Of a DNA stretch of 64,000 nt, positions 1-8,952 are shown piece after piece. The DNA is taken from positions 5,200,001-5,264,000 of the forward strand of contig NZ_CP041614.1 in NCBI RefSeq assembly GCF_007197555.1, in the 5' to 3' direction. The notes under the pieces were generated by a model that searched no databases, was not told where the DNA came from, and worked only from the letters and a program-made list of their open reading frames with translations. The translations under genes were made by a program, and so were the position numbers. The stretch's first letter is position 1. Each line of letters opens with the position of its first letter. Origin of the DNA: Shewanella psychropiezotolerans (GTDB lineage Bacteria > Pseudomonadota > Gammaproteobacteria > Enterobacterales > Shewanellaceae).

Positions 1-2283
1 CAGTTCACCAGCCGTGTTAACCAAGACTCTGACACTATAGTCTCCGCCTTCTAGTCTCTGCATGACACTGGTCGCATCCTTGATAAATGATGCCATTGAC
101 TCTGCAGTCTCATTGACCGTCATTTTCAAGATATTTAGTTGTCCCAGTGCAGACACTTGCACCACTTGAGAGAAGTCTCCTTGTTGAATTGAGTGCATCA
201 CAGCACCAATGTCATCGATAACCAACTCGGTATTTTCAATATTTTGATTGATTGCTTGCTTGAAGGTTGCCAGCTCTCCAGCAACATCAACATCAACTCT
301 GACACTATAATTACCAGCCTCCAGTTGCTGCATCACAGATGTCGCATCTTTAATAAAGCTAGCCATCCCCTCCGCTGTCTGATTAATGGTTAGTTTTAAG
401 GTGTGTAATTGCCCTTGTGCAGGCACATTGACATATTGAGTAAAATCTCCCTGCTGAATAGCCTGCATCACTTGACCAATATCATTAATGACCAGTTCGG
501 TATTTTGGATGTTCTGGTTGATCACTTGTTTAAAAGTATCTAACTCACCCTTGGCATTAACAGAGACTCTGACACTATAATCCCCAGCCTCAACGCCTTG
601 CATCACGTCAACGGCATCCTCAATAAACATGGCGGTACTCTGAGCTGTAGTATTGACCGTAGTTTTAAGCTCGAGTAACTGTCCTTGAGCATTCACTTCT
701 ACTCTTTGGGTAAAGTCTCCGACCTCTATCGCCTTCATCACTCGACCGATATCGTCAATAGACTCAGTAATCGCTGTGGCCGAATCATTGATTGTGCACT
801 TAAGATCATCGAGATCTCCCGTCATATCAGTCTTGACCCTATGTTTGAAATTACCCTTTGCTAACTCTTCGACTGTGCCATTGATGTCCTGCAAGGCCGA
901 ATCGAGGGAACTAAGCATCTCATTAAGCGCTTTGGCCGCCTGGCCGGTTTCATCTGTACTATTGACCTTAGTGCGCATTGAGAATCGCCACTGAGACTTT
1001 AAATCAAGGATAAAAGCAGACAAGTCCTGTATGGGTGATGCGATGGAGCGGCCGAATTTTATGGCAATTAACACAGTCAGTATCAGTAACCCCAGCATCA
1101 TCACGATAAATAACAATCTCAGAGAGGAGATGGCGGCATAAGCTTCACCTTTGCTTTGCTCCACCACCAAAGCCCATCGGCTCCCCATCACAATTAAGGG
1201 AGCATAAGCCGCAACGACTCGATGCCCCGAATAATTTTGGCTCTCAATAAAACCAGACTCATTGTTCAAGGCGTTAGTAACTTGAGGAGTACTGACTGAA
1301 ATATTACTGCGGGAATTAAAAGACTCTTTAACTGAATATTTAGGATCGAAGAAGCTATCGGAGCGCATCTTCTTATCACTGCCCACCAGATAAGACTCAC
1401 CCGTTTCACCTAGCCCAAAAGTCGAACTCATCACCTGAGAGACCTGATCTAGGGGCAGCTGGAAAATCAATACACCTAAAAGATGCTCACCTTCAAAAAT
1501 AGGACTGGCAATAAAACTGGCAGCGGCTTCGTAGGATGGCGTATAGGGAGCATAATCGATAAATATCGACTCTCTCTTACGCACAGCTTCGTGGTAAGCC
1601 TCAGATAAACCGCTTGTTTTATAGGGACCATACTCTAGGCTCGTCGCGTAGTCCAACTCCTTGTAGACAGAGTAGACCACCTCATGACTCTTGGCATCGA
1701 TAAGAAAAATATCGTAATAACCAAACTCAGAAACATAACTGCTGAAATCTTGATGATACTGATTATGAGTACGGTCATAGAGGGTAGAGTCACCGTTATC
1801 AATCAATTTGTCTTTTTCCCCCAGAGGATAAGGGTTCAAACTTATATAGCTAGTTTGCAATGCTATAGCTACATCTGAAAGCGATGATACTAAGGCTGTA
1901 TCATCAATTTGGTCTCTGGTATCAGCTAAGTATTTCGCACCAAACTCGTTCCGATAATACTGCTTTAATGTACTGGTATCGACCACTCGATGCTCATCCA
2001 GGTAGCTATGATAGCCTTTAGAGAAACCACTGAGCGCATTGCGAGCCATGCCGCTACGACTCAGGTTTTCTAATTGTGACTGAGCGGTAGTGAAATATTG
2101 ACTAATAATACTCGTCTTCAACTCAGCCACCGCAGTTAGCGCCGAGGATTTATCATTTGATAGGGCCTGAGAACTATTAAAAAGTGCGATCGAAGCGATA
2201 ATAATCGCGGGAACGAGTCCGACAATAGAGAGAACTAAGCTTAACTTTCTCGCAAGTGGCATATTATTAAAATAATGGCTCAT
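1..2283 (-). CDS. Methyl-accepting chemotaxis protein with dCache-like sensor and poly-HAMP stack (3' end outside window)
   Basis: The frame is open from an ATG at 2283 to the left edge (761 codons visible), with a strong ribosome site (GAAAGGAGG, 6-nt spacing). Residues 12-33 form a first membrane segment. Residues about 40-370 look like a periplasmic double-Cache sensor (FLIDAKSHEVVYS; GETGESYLVGSDKKMRSDS). A second membrane segment lies near 385-405. It is followed by at least eight consecutive HAMP-like units, each with a G-D/N-F/Y core and a conserved G-E/Q-L turn. The last ones repeat with an exact 270-bp (90-residue, two-HAMP) period. The methyl-accepting signalling hairpin is not in the window, so the MCP call rests on the N-terminal architecture; a poly-HAMP kinase is a less likely alternative. 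Confidence 0.85.
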   Translation of the reverse strand, partial: MSHYFNNMPLARKLSLVLSIVGLVPAIIIASIALFNSSQALSNDKSSALTAVAELKTSIISQYFTTAQSQLENLSRSGMARNALSGFSKGYHSYLDEHRVVDTSTLKQYYRNEFGAKYLADTRDQIDDTALVSSLSDVAIALQTSYISLNPYPLGEKDKLIDNGDSTLYDRTHNQYHQDFSSYVSEFGYYDIFLIDAKSHEVVYSVYKELDYATSLEYGPYKTSGLSEAYHEAVRKRESIFIDYAPYTPSYEAAASFIASPIFEGEHLLGVLIFQLPLDQVSQVMSSTFGLGETGESYLVGSDKKMRSDSFFDPKYSVKESFNSRSNISVSTPQVTNALNNESGFIESQNYSGHRVVAAYAPLIVMGSRWALVVEQSKGEAYAAISSLRLLFIVMMLGLLILTVLIAIKFGRSIASPIQDLSAFILDLKSQWRFSMRTKVNSTDETGQAAKALNEMLSSLDSALQDINGTVEELAKGNFKHRVKTDMTGDLDDLKCTINDSATAITESIDDIGRVMKAIEVGDFTQRVEVNAQGQLLELKTTVNTTAQSTAMFIEDAVDVMQGVEAGDYSVRVSVNAKGELDTFKQVINQNIQNTELVINDIGQVMQAIQQGDFTQYVNVPAQGQLHTLKLTINQTAEGMASFIKDATSVMQQLEAGNYSVRVDVDVAGELATFKQAINQNIENTELVIDDIGAVMHSIQQGDFSQVVQVSALGQLNILKMTVNETAESMASFIKDATSVMQRLEGGDYSVRVLVNTAGEL

Positions 2284-2315
2284 GTCCTGCCTCCTTTCAT
2301 GACACAGATAGTCGA

Positions 2316-2338
2316 AAGCCCCATACCTATTGGGGCTT
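2316..2338. other. Perfect hairpin in the chemoreceptor 5' leader; rest of the 2284-2595 gap is featureless
   Basis: Arms AAGCCCCA (2316-2323) and TGGGGCTT (2331-2338) pair perfectly around a 7-nt loop. The hairpin sits about 33 nt upstream of the chemoreceptor start, in its probable leader. No U-run follows on the minus strand, so it is not an obvious terminator for that strand. I looked for a cyclic-di-GMP (GEMM) riboswitch core and did not find it. The rest of the gap up to 2595 is AT-rich with no clear signal. Confidence 0.4.
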
Positions 2339-2595
2339 GTCGTTTTGACAAATATCCGATTAACTATAGTTCAAGAGGAAAGAAGATAAATGTAAATCAG
2401 CAAAATCTGACTTGAAATTGGCATGGGCTTGTTTATCTAGAGGTTAAAACCGTTTAAATATCAGCTAACTGTAGCCGCTATTTTATTTAAAACGATGAAC
2501 TAAAATCGTCAATTGGATTGACTCGTTATCAATAAGCCCCTAGCTAACAAATAATCACTAGACATTCTGTTATGCATATGAAAAAACAGGATAAA

Positions 2596-3135
2596 TTATA
2601 GTTTTAGACTCATATTGGTATATGAATAGGAACTGCCATCTATCCTAAACATATCCTCAATTTCACCATTCTTGATGAAACCGGTTTTGTTATAGAGCGA
2701 AATAGCTGGCAAATTGTTAGACATGACCCAGAGGTCAATCCATTGCAGATCCGTTTCTGTTTTAGCCCATTGCTCTACGGTTTTAATCAATTGTTTACCT
2801 ACGCCTGTTCGTCTGGCATCGCTATGGACGCCCATGCCCAACAGGGCTCTATGAGCTGTGTGAGGCTCAACTAGGGGTCTGAGATCGATATGGCCGCAGA
2901 TCCGATCTTGCGCATCGGTTGCTATCCAAAGTTTCCTCCAGGTTTCATCGCCGAAAGTACGTGTTATCCCATCTGAGAACCTCTGTTTCATCTGCTCAGA
3001 CATAGCAGAAAGTTCACGTGACATTGGCTGAAACAGAGGAATATCACCTTGGCCATTTTCCGCAATCTGCTCACTTAGATAGTCAAAAAATAGACTCAAC
3101 TCACTCTCTTGTATGAGTCTTATCTCTTTGGTCAT
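2596..3135 (-). CDS. GNAT family N-acetyltransferase
   Basis: 179 residues from the ATG at 3135. The frame extends 33 codons further upstream, but those codons encode an atypical leader, and the protein from MTKEIRLIQESELSLFF begins like a normal GNAT strand beta-1. Acetyl-CoA-binding motif A is visible around residues 105-125 (GVHSDARRTGVGKQLIKTVE), followed by the motif B segment NNLPAISLYNKTGF. This predicts transfer of an acetyl group from acetyl-CoA to an amine. The substrate cannot be told from the sequence. The gene stands alone between a chemoreceptor and a divergent MFS transporter. Confidence 0.8.
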   Translation of the reverse strand: MTKEIRLIQESELSLFFDYLSEQIAENGQGDIPLFQPMSRELSAMSEQMKQRFSDGITRTFGDETWRKLWIATDAQDRICGHIDLRPLVEPHTAHRALLGMGVHSDARRTGVGKQLIKTVEQWAKTETDLQWIDLWVMSNNLPAISLYNKTGFIKNGEIEDMFRIDGSSYSYTNMSLKL

Positions 3136-3458
3136 TCTTCGTGTCTTATCAAGTATCACGCTCAAGCTCCTTACACTAAATAATTGCCAGAAAAAATCTA
3201 AGCCATATCGCAAAATAGCACATAAGGTCAACAAGACCCCACACCTTAAAAAACCAGTGATACCGCTGTTTCGTGAAGTTTACTCGATTGGTTTTGGTGT
3301 TTTGCAGTAAATTAGGTACAGTGTCGACTGCTATCACAAGCGAACAACCTAAAAACAGTCAAGATGTGCGTTTAAAACATAAAAATCAACATAGACACAT
3401 CATTAGTAGCAAGCAGGCTTAATAACAAACTAATAATTATAATATTTGAAGGAAGAAG

Positions 3459-4991
3459 ATGAGCAATTCCAAAGATGCTTATGCAGACAATGATCTGCGG
3501 GAAGTGAAGCAGCTAGGCATGTGGGCCTCCATAGCCAGCTTAAGTTATATTTTCTGGATAGTCGGCGGCATGGAGCTCGTTGAACGTATTGCCTACTATG
3601 GTGTTAAGGCCAGTGCGGGTCTTTATGCAAAAGCACCTGTCTCTGAAGGCGGCCTAGGGATCAGCCTCAGCGACTATGGTGTGATTATCGGAATTTGGGC
3701 AATGATGCAGACCTTTGTCCCGGTATTTACCGGCGGCATTTCAGACCGAGTCGGCTACAAGGAAACCATTTTTGCATCAACCATAATCAAAATTTGCGGT
3801 TATTTAGTGATGGCCTTCTTCCCCAGTTTCTATGGTTTCCTCTTCGGCGCCATATTACTCGCCGCTGGTACCGGGATATTTAAACCTGGGATCCAGGGGA
3901 CATTGGTCCTTTCGACGGGGAGGCAGAACACCTCTATGGCTTGGGGTATATTCTATCAGGTGGTGAATATTGGCGGCTTCTTAGGCCCCTTGGTAGCCGT
4001 GCATATGCGTCAGCTATCCTGGGATAATGTGTTCTACGCCTGTGCAGCCATAATCTCATTTAACTTCCTTTTCTTGCTTGCCTATAAAGAGCCGGGCAAA
4101 GAGGCACGCTTAGAGCGTAACCGTAAGATTAAATCGGGTGAAATCCATCAGGTCGCGCTCTGGAGAGATGCCCTCCACGAACTGAAGAAACCTATCGTCA
4201 TCTACTACATGTTGGTATTTGCGGGGTTCTGGTTCCTATTTAACTCACTGTTTGATGTTCTGCCAATCCATATTGCCGAGTGGGTCGATACCAGCGTTAT
4301 CGTGACCTCATTATTTGGCCCGGAAGGGACATCAAACGGGATCTTACAATTCTGGCTGGGACTGGATAACACCGGGACTAAGGTCATGCCAGAAGGCATG
4401 CTCAACCTTAATGCCGGCATGATAATGACCACCTGTTTCCTGGTTGCCGCCCTTACGGCTAAATATCGTATCACCACGGCAATGCTGGCTGGTTGTTTGC
4501 TGAGTATCTTGGCTTTCGTCGTGATTGGCGCCACTAACGCGGCCTGGATGATGGTATTGGCCATCGTCATGTTCTCGTTTGGTGAGATGATGATTAGCCC
4601 GAAGAAGAATGAGTTTATGGGTAACATAGCCCCGGAAGGCAAGAAAGCCATGTATCTGGGCTTTGTGATGCTGCCCCAAGGCATAGGCTGGACACTCGAA
4701 GGTTTCTTCGGTCCTAAACTCTATGAGATGTATGCATCGAAGGAGATCTTCTCATTAGACCTGCTCAAAGAGCGCGGAATGAGTGCCAGTGATGTGAGTG
4801 CGATCCCACAGGGTGAAGCTTTTACTACACTCGTGGCCTACACAGGAGAGCCAGCTCAAGAGCTAACGACTCTACTCTACAATACCCACAATATAGGCAT
4901 GGCCTGGTATATCATTGCCGCCATTGGCACCATTTCCGCCGTGGGTATCTTCCTGTATGGCAAGTGGTTATTGAAGCTACAGAGAAGTTAA
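3459..4991 (+). CDS. MFS transporter, POT/peptide-transporter-like
   Basis: 510 residues with about 12 hydrophobic segments, so an inner-membrane secondary transporter. Near residue 40 it has GMELVERIAYYGVK, which resembles the E-x-x-E-R-F-x-Y-Y-G motif of proton-dependent oligopeptide transporters. It also has the MFS loop 2-3 motif GGISDRVGYK, and GIFKPGIQG resembles the POT segment G-x-F-K/R-P. A ribosome site (GGAAG) precedes the ATG and a strong terminator follows. Function is inferred to be proton-coupled uptake of a small solute, perhaps peptides. The 40-residue insertion around residues 270-320 is unusual for DtpA-type proteins, so the substrate stays open. Confidence 0.75.
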   Translation: MSNSKDAYADNDLREVKQLGMWASIASLSYIFWIVGGMELVERIAYYGVKASAGLYAKAPVSEGGLGISLSDYGVIIGIWAMMQTFVPVFTGGISDRVGYKETIFASTIIKICGYLVMAFFPSFYGFLFGAILLAAGTGIFKPGIQGTLVLSTGRQNTSMAWGIFYQVVNIGGFLGPLVAVHMRQLSWDNVFYACAAIISFNFLFLLAYKEPGKEARLERNRKIKSGEIHQVALWRDALHELKKPIVIYYMLVFAGFWFLFNSLFDVLPIHIAEWVDTSVIVTSLFGPEGTSNGILQFWLGLDNTGTKVMPEGMLNLNAGMIMTTCFLVAALTAKYRITTAMLAGCLLSILAFVVIGATNAAWMMVLAIVMFSFGEMMISPKKNEFMGNIAPEGKKAMYLGFVMLPQGIGWTLEGFFGPKLYEMYASKEIFSLDLLKERGMSASDVSAIPQGEAFTTLVAYTGEPAQELTTLLYNTHNIGMAWYIIAAIGTISAVGIFLYGKWLLKLQRS

Positions 4992-5019
4992 GAAGCTAAG
5001 AGGCCTAACTGATTGACAG

Positions 5020-5041
5020 AAAAGGGGCTAGCGCCCCTTTT
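5020..5041. terminator. Rho-independent terminator between convergent genes
   Basis: Stem AAAAGGGGC / GCCCCTTTT with loop TAGC, followed by a T-rich stretch on the plus strand. It lies 28 nt after the MFS stop and 32 nt before the end of the convergent satP gene. The A-run on the 5' side means it can also serve satP on the minus strand. Confidence 0.85.
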
Positions 5042-5073
5042 TATTTTTACTTCTTACTGCTAAAAATAGCAAT

Positions 5074-5646
5074 CTATGAAGATTTCTTGATCTCACCTAC
5101 AGGCAAAATAGTACGACCGTACTCGGCGTTGAGTACCTGAGCCATTGCAAAATAGATGGCACTAGCACCACAGAAGATCCCTTCTATGCCAGCTATGGTC
5201 CCAATTAACTCACTGCCGGTAAAATCTCTTGCAGCTAACAAGCCGAACAAGATAGTGAGCGATCCAAATACCACTTGCTTAGCCCTGGGGTAACGCAGTG
5301 AACCCACAAACATGAAAGCGGTAAAGACGCCCCAAAGTAGCAGATACCAAGCCATAAATTCGGCAGGACTAGGCTCTGCCAGGCCAAGCTTGGGCATAAT
5401 CAAGAGGCCGACTAACGTTAGCCAGAACATACCATAGGAGGTAAAAGCCGTAGTACCGAAAGTATCACCACGCTTGAAACACATCATCCCTGCGATAACC
5501 TGAGCGATACCACCATAGAAAATACCCATGGCCAAGATCATAGAATCGATCGGGAAGAAGCCAGCGTTATGGATATTTAATAGGATGGTGGTCATACCGA
5601 AACCCATCAGGCCTAAAGGTGCTGGGTTAGCAAGTTTTGTCGACAT
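5074..5646 (-). CDS. satP: Acetate/succinate:proton symporter, GPR1/FUN34/YaaH family
   Basis: 190 residues, the normal SatP length, with six predicted membrane helices. The family signature [18 protein letters not shown] occurs at residues 7-24, the N-P-x-P-L-G motif that lines the acetate pathway in this family. Function inferred from the family is proton-coupled uptake of acetate and succinate at the inner membrane. The ATG at 5646 is preceded by TTAGGGGAA, a usable ribosome site. It is monocistronic, facing the MFS gene, with a long 5' region behind it. Confidence 0.9.
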   Translation of the reverse strand: MSTKLANPAPLGLMGFGMTTILLNIHNAGFFPIDSMILAMGIFYGGIAQVIAGMMCFKRGDTFGTTAFTSYGMFWLTLVGLLIMPKLGLAEPSPAEFMAWYLLLWGVFTAFMFVGSLRYPRAKQVVFGSLTILFGLLAARDFTGSELIGTIAGIEGIFCGASAIYFAMAQVLNAEYGRTILPVGEIKKSS

Positions 5647-6243
5647 CGAGTTCCCCTAAGGAGTATTCCAACAATTATGATGCCAACAAAAAAGTTGTCA
5701 TCATAAATGAAATTTAATTTGAATTTGAATTTGCGCGGCGCATCTTAGAGGATGGAATAGTGCATATCAAACAGGAGCAATCGGTGATCAGGCTAAGAGT
5801 CACTTTGAATAGACTCGGTTCAATTAACGAGCAGAATAATTTATAACCTTTAATTTTCAAAACGATATGATGAGGTTGAATTCAGAAGTGCTCAAGAAGG
5901 GATTTCATCTGATTAATGACTAACCCTTTTAATTTCAAGTCGATAGCATATTTCATCTAGATAAGCACAAGCCCTTAAACCGAACCCGAGAGATCTCAAT
6001 CACAAAAACCAAGCAATAGCGACATGACTCACACTTACAAGGTATTTAAGTAATTGATGAACTAGTTCATTTGCTTGTATAACCAGCTTTAAGTGATCTA
6101 CGCCCCAAATAAAAAAAGAGTGTGATCAGGTCGTCAAAAGCAGCAATCACTTTCCCTATCTATGCAAAAAAGACCAAAACAATAAATATAGCGTAAACGA
6201 GCAGCATTAAACGAGGAGTCTTCAGGTTCTGAAACTGATCCGT
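5647..6243. other. 597-bp gap with a perfect palindrome at 6057-6070
   Basis: I see no credible gene here. The one discrete element is the perfect 14-bp palindrome ATGAACTAGTTCAT at 6057-6070. The satP promoter should lie in the right-hand neighbourhood of 5646, where an AT-rich tract with short repeats of GAATTT occurs (about 5719-5732). The stretch just after the end of rsuA shows no convincing terminator. Confidence 0.35.
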
Positions 6244-6954
6244 CTAGCCAAATATACCATTAACTTCTGCGGCGGTAAGATCCCGGCTCGCTCCCTCGTT
6301 TAAGTAGGCATCTAATGTCAGTTCTCCAACCGAGCAGCGATGTAGCCCGATGACAGGATTACGAAAACGACCAAACATACGCTTAATCTGATGATATTTA
6401 CCTTCGGTCAAGGTCACTTCTGCAACATACTCACCGATAATCTCAAGCTTGGCCGCCTGAGTCGTTATATCTTCAAATTCAAAGTAAAACCCCTTGGCGA
6501 AGGCATGAATATACTCTTCAGAGAGTGGGTTTTGCAGTGTCACTCGGTAACGTTTCTCAACTTTACACTCTGGAGACATCAAGTTTCTGGACCAGCGACC
6601 ATCATTGGTCAAAAGCACTAACCCTGAGGTATTCAAGTCTAACCGACCTACGATATGCAACTCAGATTTAGCAGGATGCTCTAACAAGTCGATCACTGTC
6701 TTGTGTTTAACATCCTTGGTCGCACTCACCACCCCCACAGGTTTATTGAGCATTACATAACTGGGGGTATTATTCTTAAGCACTCTGTCATCGAGTGACA
6801 CATGGGAAAATTCATCCACCAGCTGCTGTATGTCTTTGGCCACTATGCCATCGACTCTGACCCTATTCTGCGCGAGCATCAAGCGTATATCTTTACGCTT
6901 GATCTTAAGCTCACTGCTGAGGAACCTGTCTAATCTGGCGCGTTTGGATTCCAT
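6244..6954 (-). CDS. rsuA: 16S rRNA pseudouridine(516) synthase, RsuA-type
   Basis: 236 residues. Residues 5-50 form an S4 RNA-binding domain (LDRFLSSELKIKRKDIRLML). The catalytic domain contains the RsuA-class motif GRLDLNTSGLVLLTNDG with the nucleophilic Asp (GRLD), and a C-terminal motif KYHQIKRMFGR. It isomerises a uridine in 16S rRNA. The family (RsuA/RluB/RluE/RluF) shares these motifs. Length and the S4 domain fit RsuA best. It follows a winged-helix regulator gene by 10 nt on the same strand, so the two are probably co-transcribed. Confidence 0.8.
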   Translation of the reverse strand: MESKRARLDRFLSSELKIKRKDIRLMLAQNRVRVDGIVAKDIQQLVDEFSHVSLDDRVLKNNTPSYVMLNKPVGVVSATKDVKHKTVIDLLEHPAKSELHIVGRLDLNTSGLVLLTNDGRWSRNLMSPECKVEKRYRVTLQNPLSEEYIHAFAKGFYFEFEDITTQAAKLEIIGEYVAEVTLTEGKYHQIKRMFGRFRNPVIGLHRCSVGELTLDAYLNEGASRDLTAAEVNGIFG

Positions 6955-6964
6955 TTCCTTTTGC

Positions 6965-7606
6965 CTATTGAGTCGAAGCGTTAACTGCAGGTAGAGGAGT
7001 CACTCTATAGGCGCAGCGCCTAGCTCCCTCGATGATATGCTCTTCACGGCTGACGGTAGCCTCATCGCTTAATATCGTTTGAAACAAGTTAAGCTCAGAG
7101 CGGCAGAAATTAAGACATTTGCTGGCAGCGGCGCAGATTGGACAATGATTTTCCATTAACCAATAACATGACTCGTCTTCGACTATGCTAGCCATATATC
7201 CTTCACGGCTTCTCAGCTCGGCTAAGGCATTAAGTTTATCGATAAGACTGGTTTTGTCTAACATGCTCTGTTGATAGAGTGCCAGTGAGGCTTGCTCTCT
7301 ATGTGTTATTAACTTCTCCAGTCCGCTATCACCAAATACGGTAATAACGGAGTCTATCAACTGAACCGAGAGCTCTTCATGGCGATCGGAGAAGTGGCTA
7401 TTACTCTTAGAAGTCAGGGACCAAAATCGAGTCGGACGACCACGAGCCGCCTTCTTATCTTCAAAGATCACATCGCCATCATCTTCTAAACCTTGCATAT
7501 GCTGACGCACACCCATGGTTGTCAGAGATAATTCACTGGCTAAAACCTTAGCAGTGAGGGGACCTTGAGTCTTGAGCAGTTGAATGATTTTTTCGCTGGT
7601 TTTCAT
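6965..7606 (-). CDS. Winged-helix transcriptional regulator with C-terminal cysteine cluster (SufR/DeoR-like)
   Basis: 213 residues. Residues 1-75 form a winged helix-turn-helix (LTAKVLASELSLTTMGVRQH, then a GRPTRFW wing). The C-terminal half has a cysteine cluster: HCPICAAASKCLNFC near residues 155-170, with a further Cys at GARRCAYRV. SufR-type regulators coordinate a metal or Fe-S cluster through C-terminal cysteines, so redox or metal sensing is an inference here. The gene is divergent from an FMN reductase gene and the shared 141-bp gap holds stacked palindromes, which suggests autoregulation and control of the reductase. rsuA lies 10 nt downstream. Confidence 0.7.
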   Translation of the reverse strand: MKTSEKIIQLLKTQGPLTAKVLASELSLTTMGVRQHMQGLEDDGDVIFEDKKAARGRPTRFWSLTSKSNSHFSDRHEELSVQLIDSVITVFGDSGLEKLITHREQASLALYQQSMLDKTSLIDKLNALAELRSREGYMASIVEDESCYWLMENHCPICAAASKCLNFCRSELNLFQTILSDEATVSREEHIIEGARRCAYRVTPLPAVNASTQ

Positions 7607-7658
7607 GATGCCTCTCTACACCTTTCTTCACCCTTACATTATTACCCATCCAGACATT

Positions 7659-7713
7659 AAGTAAACATTTTTATTTACTTTAGCCTTTACAAACTTATGT
7701 AAAGCATTTACAT
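7659..7713. promoter_or_regulatory. Stacked palindromic operators in a divergent promoter
   Basis: Three inverted repeats share TTTAC/GTAAA half-sites. AAGTAAA (7659-7665) pairs with TTTACTT (7674-7680). CTTTACA (7685-7691) pairs with TGTAAAG (7698-7704). ATGTAAA (7697-7703) pairs with TTTACAT (7707-7713). All arms are perfect 7-mers. They sit between the divergent winged-helix regulator and FMN reductase genes. The spacings (8, 6 and 3 nt) differ, so several half-site pairs may compete. The TGTAAA-N6-TTTACA TyrR spacing is not present. Assignment to the neighbouring regulator is inference from position. Confidence 0.6.
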
Positions 7714-7747
7714 TACAAAACACTTAATAAGGTAAAAGGTTTATTAA

Positions 7748-8367
7748 ATGAAGTTACTCATCGTCAGTGGTAGCCAAAGAATGGATTCACAAACTGCTAA
7801 AGTCGCAACTTATTTAGCTAAACATTCTGTTGAATTTGAAGAGGTGAGCCATATAGAGCTTTGCCATTACGACCTACCTTTTTGGGACGGTGAGCAGGAG
7901 AGTAAGTATGCCGAGGCTAGCCCTTGGACCATGATAAGTCACAAGGTCAGAAAAGCCGACGCGCTAATTTTGATCACTCCAGAATGGGGGGAATGGCCTC
8001 ACCCCTACTCAAAAATTTCCTGCTTATGTGTGACAACCAAGACACGGCCCATAAACCGGCACTGTTAGTCTCTGTGGTCAGCGGAATAAGCGGCGCCTAC
8101 CCCATTGCAGAACTAAGAATGAATGCACTTAAAAATAACAAATTAGTGGCCCTACCCGATCACTTAATCATTCGTAATGTCACTGAAGTTCTCAATCATT
8201 CACATGAAGGCGTATTAGAAGAAGACCAGCGAGAAAAAGATCTTAGGCAACGTATAGATTACAGCTTGCATATGCTGCACCAGTATAGCCAAGCCTTAAC
8301 TACAATCAGACATAGACACAGGCATGAGCCATACCCCAAACAGCAGGAATACTGCTACGGCATGTAA
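7748..8367 (+). pseudogene. NAD(P)H-dependent FMN reductase, frameshifted at a G run
   Basis: A flavodoxin-like reductase split in two frames. The first frame starts at 7748 (MKLLIVSGSQRMDSQTAKVA, a phosphate-binding S-G-S motif) and runs to TPEW. The second frame continues GGMASPLLKNFLLMCDN and ends at 8367. The break is at the six Gs at 7986-7991. With seven Gs the reading would be TPEWGGMASPLLKNF, as in the NADPH-dependent FMN reductase family, giving 206 residues. It reduces free FMN with NAD(P)H by family. The gene is divergent from a cysteine-cluster regulator. A sequencing undercall is the likeliest cause. Confidence 0.75.
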
Positions 8368-8428
8368 ATACCGGCACTAGAAACTAGGTAAACCATCGAA
8401 TAATAAAATGAAAAATGAGGAGTAAGTT

Positions 8429-8854
8429 ATGCTACATCTGGAACATTTAAACTTAGTCGTTGAAGATATCCCAACGACACTCAACTTCTATCGAGCAGCT
8501 TTTCCCCACTGGTCAGTACGTGGCGGCGGAGAAGGTACATGGCACGGGAAACCCAGGAACTGGGTACATTTTGGCGACGATTATCAATATCTCACCTTCA
8601 ATGATGATGGTGTTAGTCAAAACCGAGACCTCACAGGTCATCAGGTCGGCTTGGCTCATTTTGCCTTCGTTACCGATAATATCGATGCCGTGATTGCACG
8701 CTTAGCTCAAGCGGGCTTCCTCGCTGACAAAGATGGCGCCGTCGATGAATTTAGAAGAAACGTCTATTACCTAGATCCAAACGGTTATGAAGTCGAATTC
8801 GTGCAGTACCTGAGTGATATCCCGACACAAAGAAATCGATATGATGAAACTTAA
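8429..8854 (+). CDS. VOC (glyoxalase/bleomycin resistance) family protein
   Basis: 141 residues with the paired beta-alpha-beta-beta-beta layout of vicinal-oxygen-chelate proteins. The N-terminal module begins LEHLNLVVEDIPTTLNFYRA and the C-terminal module has LAHFAFVTDNIDAVIARL, then PNGYEVEFVQY. The His of LEHLN, the His of LAHF and the Glu of YEVEF are in positions that usually bind a divalent metal. A strong ribosome site (GAGGAG) lies 6 nt before the ATG. It follows the FMN reductase by 61 nt and may be in the same transcript. The reaction cannot be assigned from sequence alone. Confidence 0.8.
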   Translation: MLHLEHLNLVVEDIPTTLNFYRAAFPHWSVRGGGEGTWHGKPRNWVHFGDDYQYLTFNDDGVSQNRDLTGHQVGLAHFAFVTDNIDAVIARLAQAGFLADKDGAVDEFRRNVYYLDPNGYEVEFVQYLSDIPTQRNRYDET

Positions 8855-8952
8855 TAGCAAGAACTAGGAACTAGATAATATGGCCATATCAGATTGAAAA
8901 AGATACGGCCCAATCTTAGGTAATGTGACAGAAGAGGTCTGTAGCAAACACA

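Noticed and set aside
2284..2480. Cyclic-di-GMP (GEMM) riboswitch in the leader of the first chemoreceptor
   Set aside because: The conserved GEMM core strings are absent; only a simple hairpin is present.
3113..3310. Plus-strand frame of 65 codons
   Set aside because: It overlaps the GNAT start antisense, has no ribosome site, and encodes a low-complexity product.
4205..4684. Two antisense frames inside the MFS gene
   Set aside because: They are shadows of a well-supported membrane transporter.
7698..7712. TyrR box (TGTAAA...TTTACA)
   Set aside because: The half-sites match, but the spacing is 3 nt instead of 6, and no aromatic-pathway gene is adjacent.
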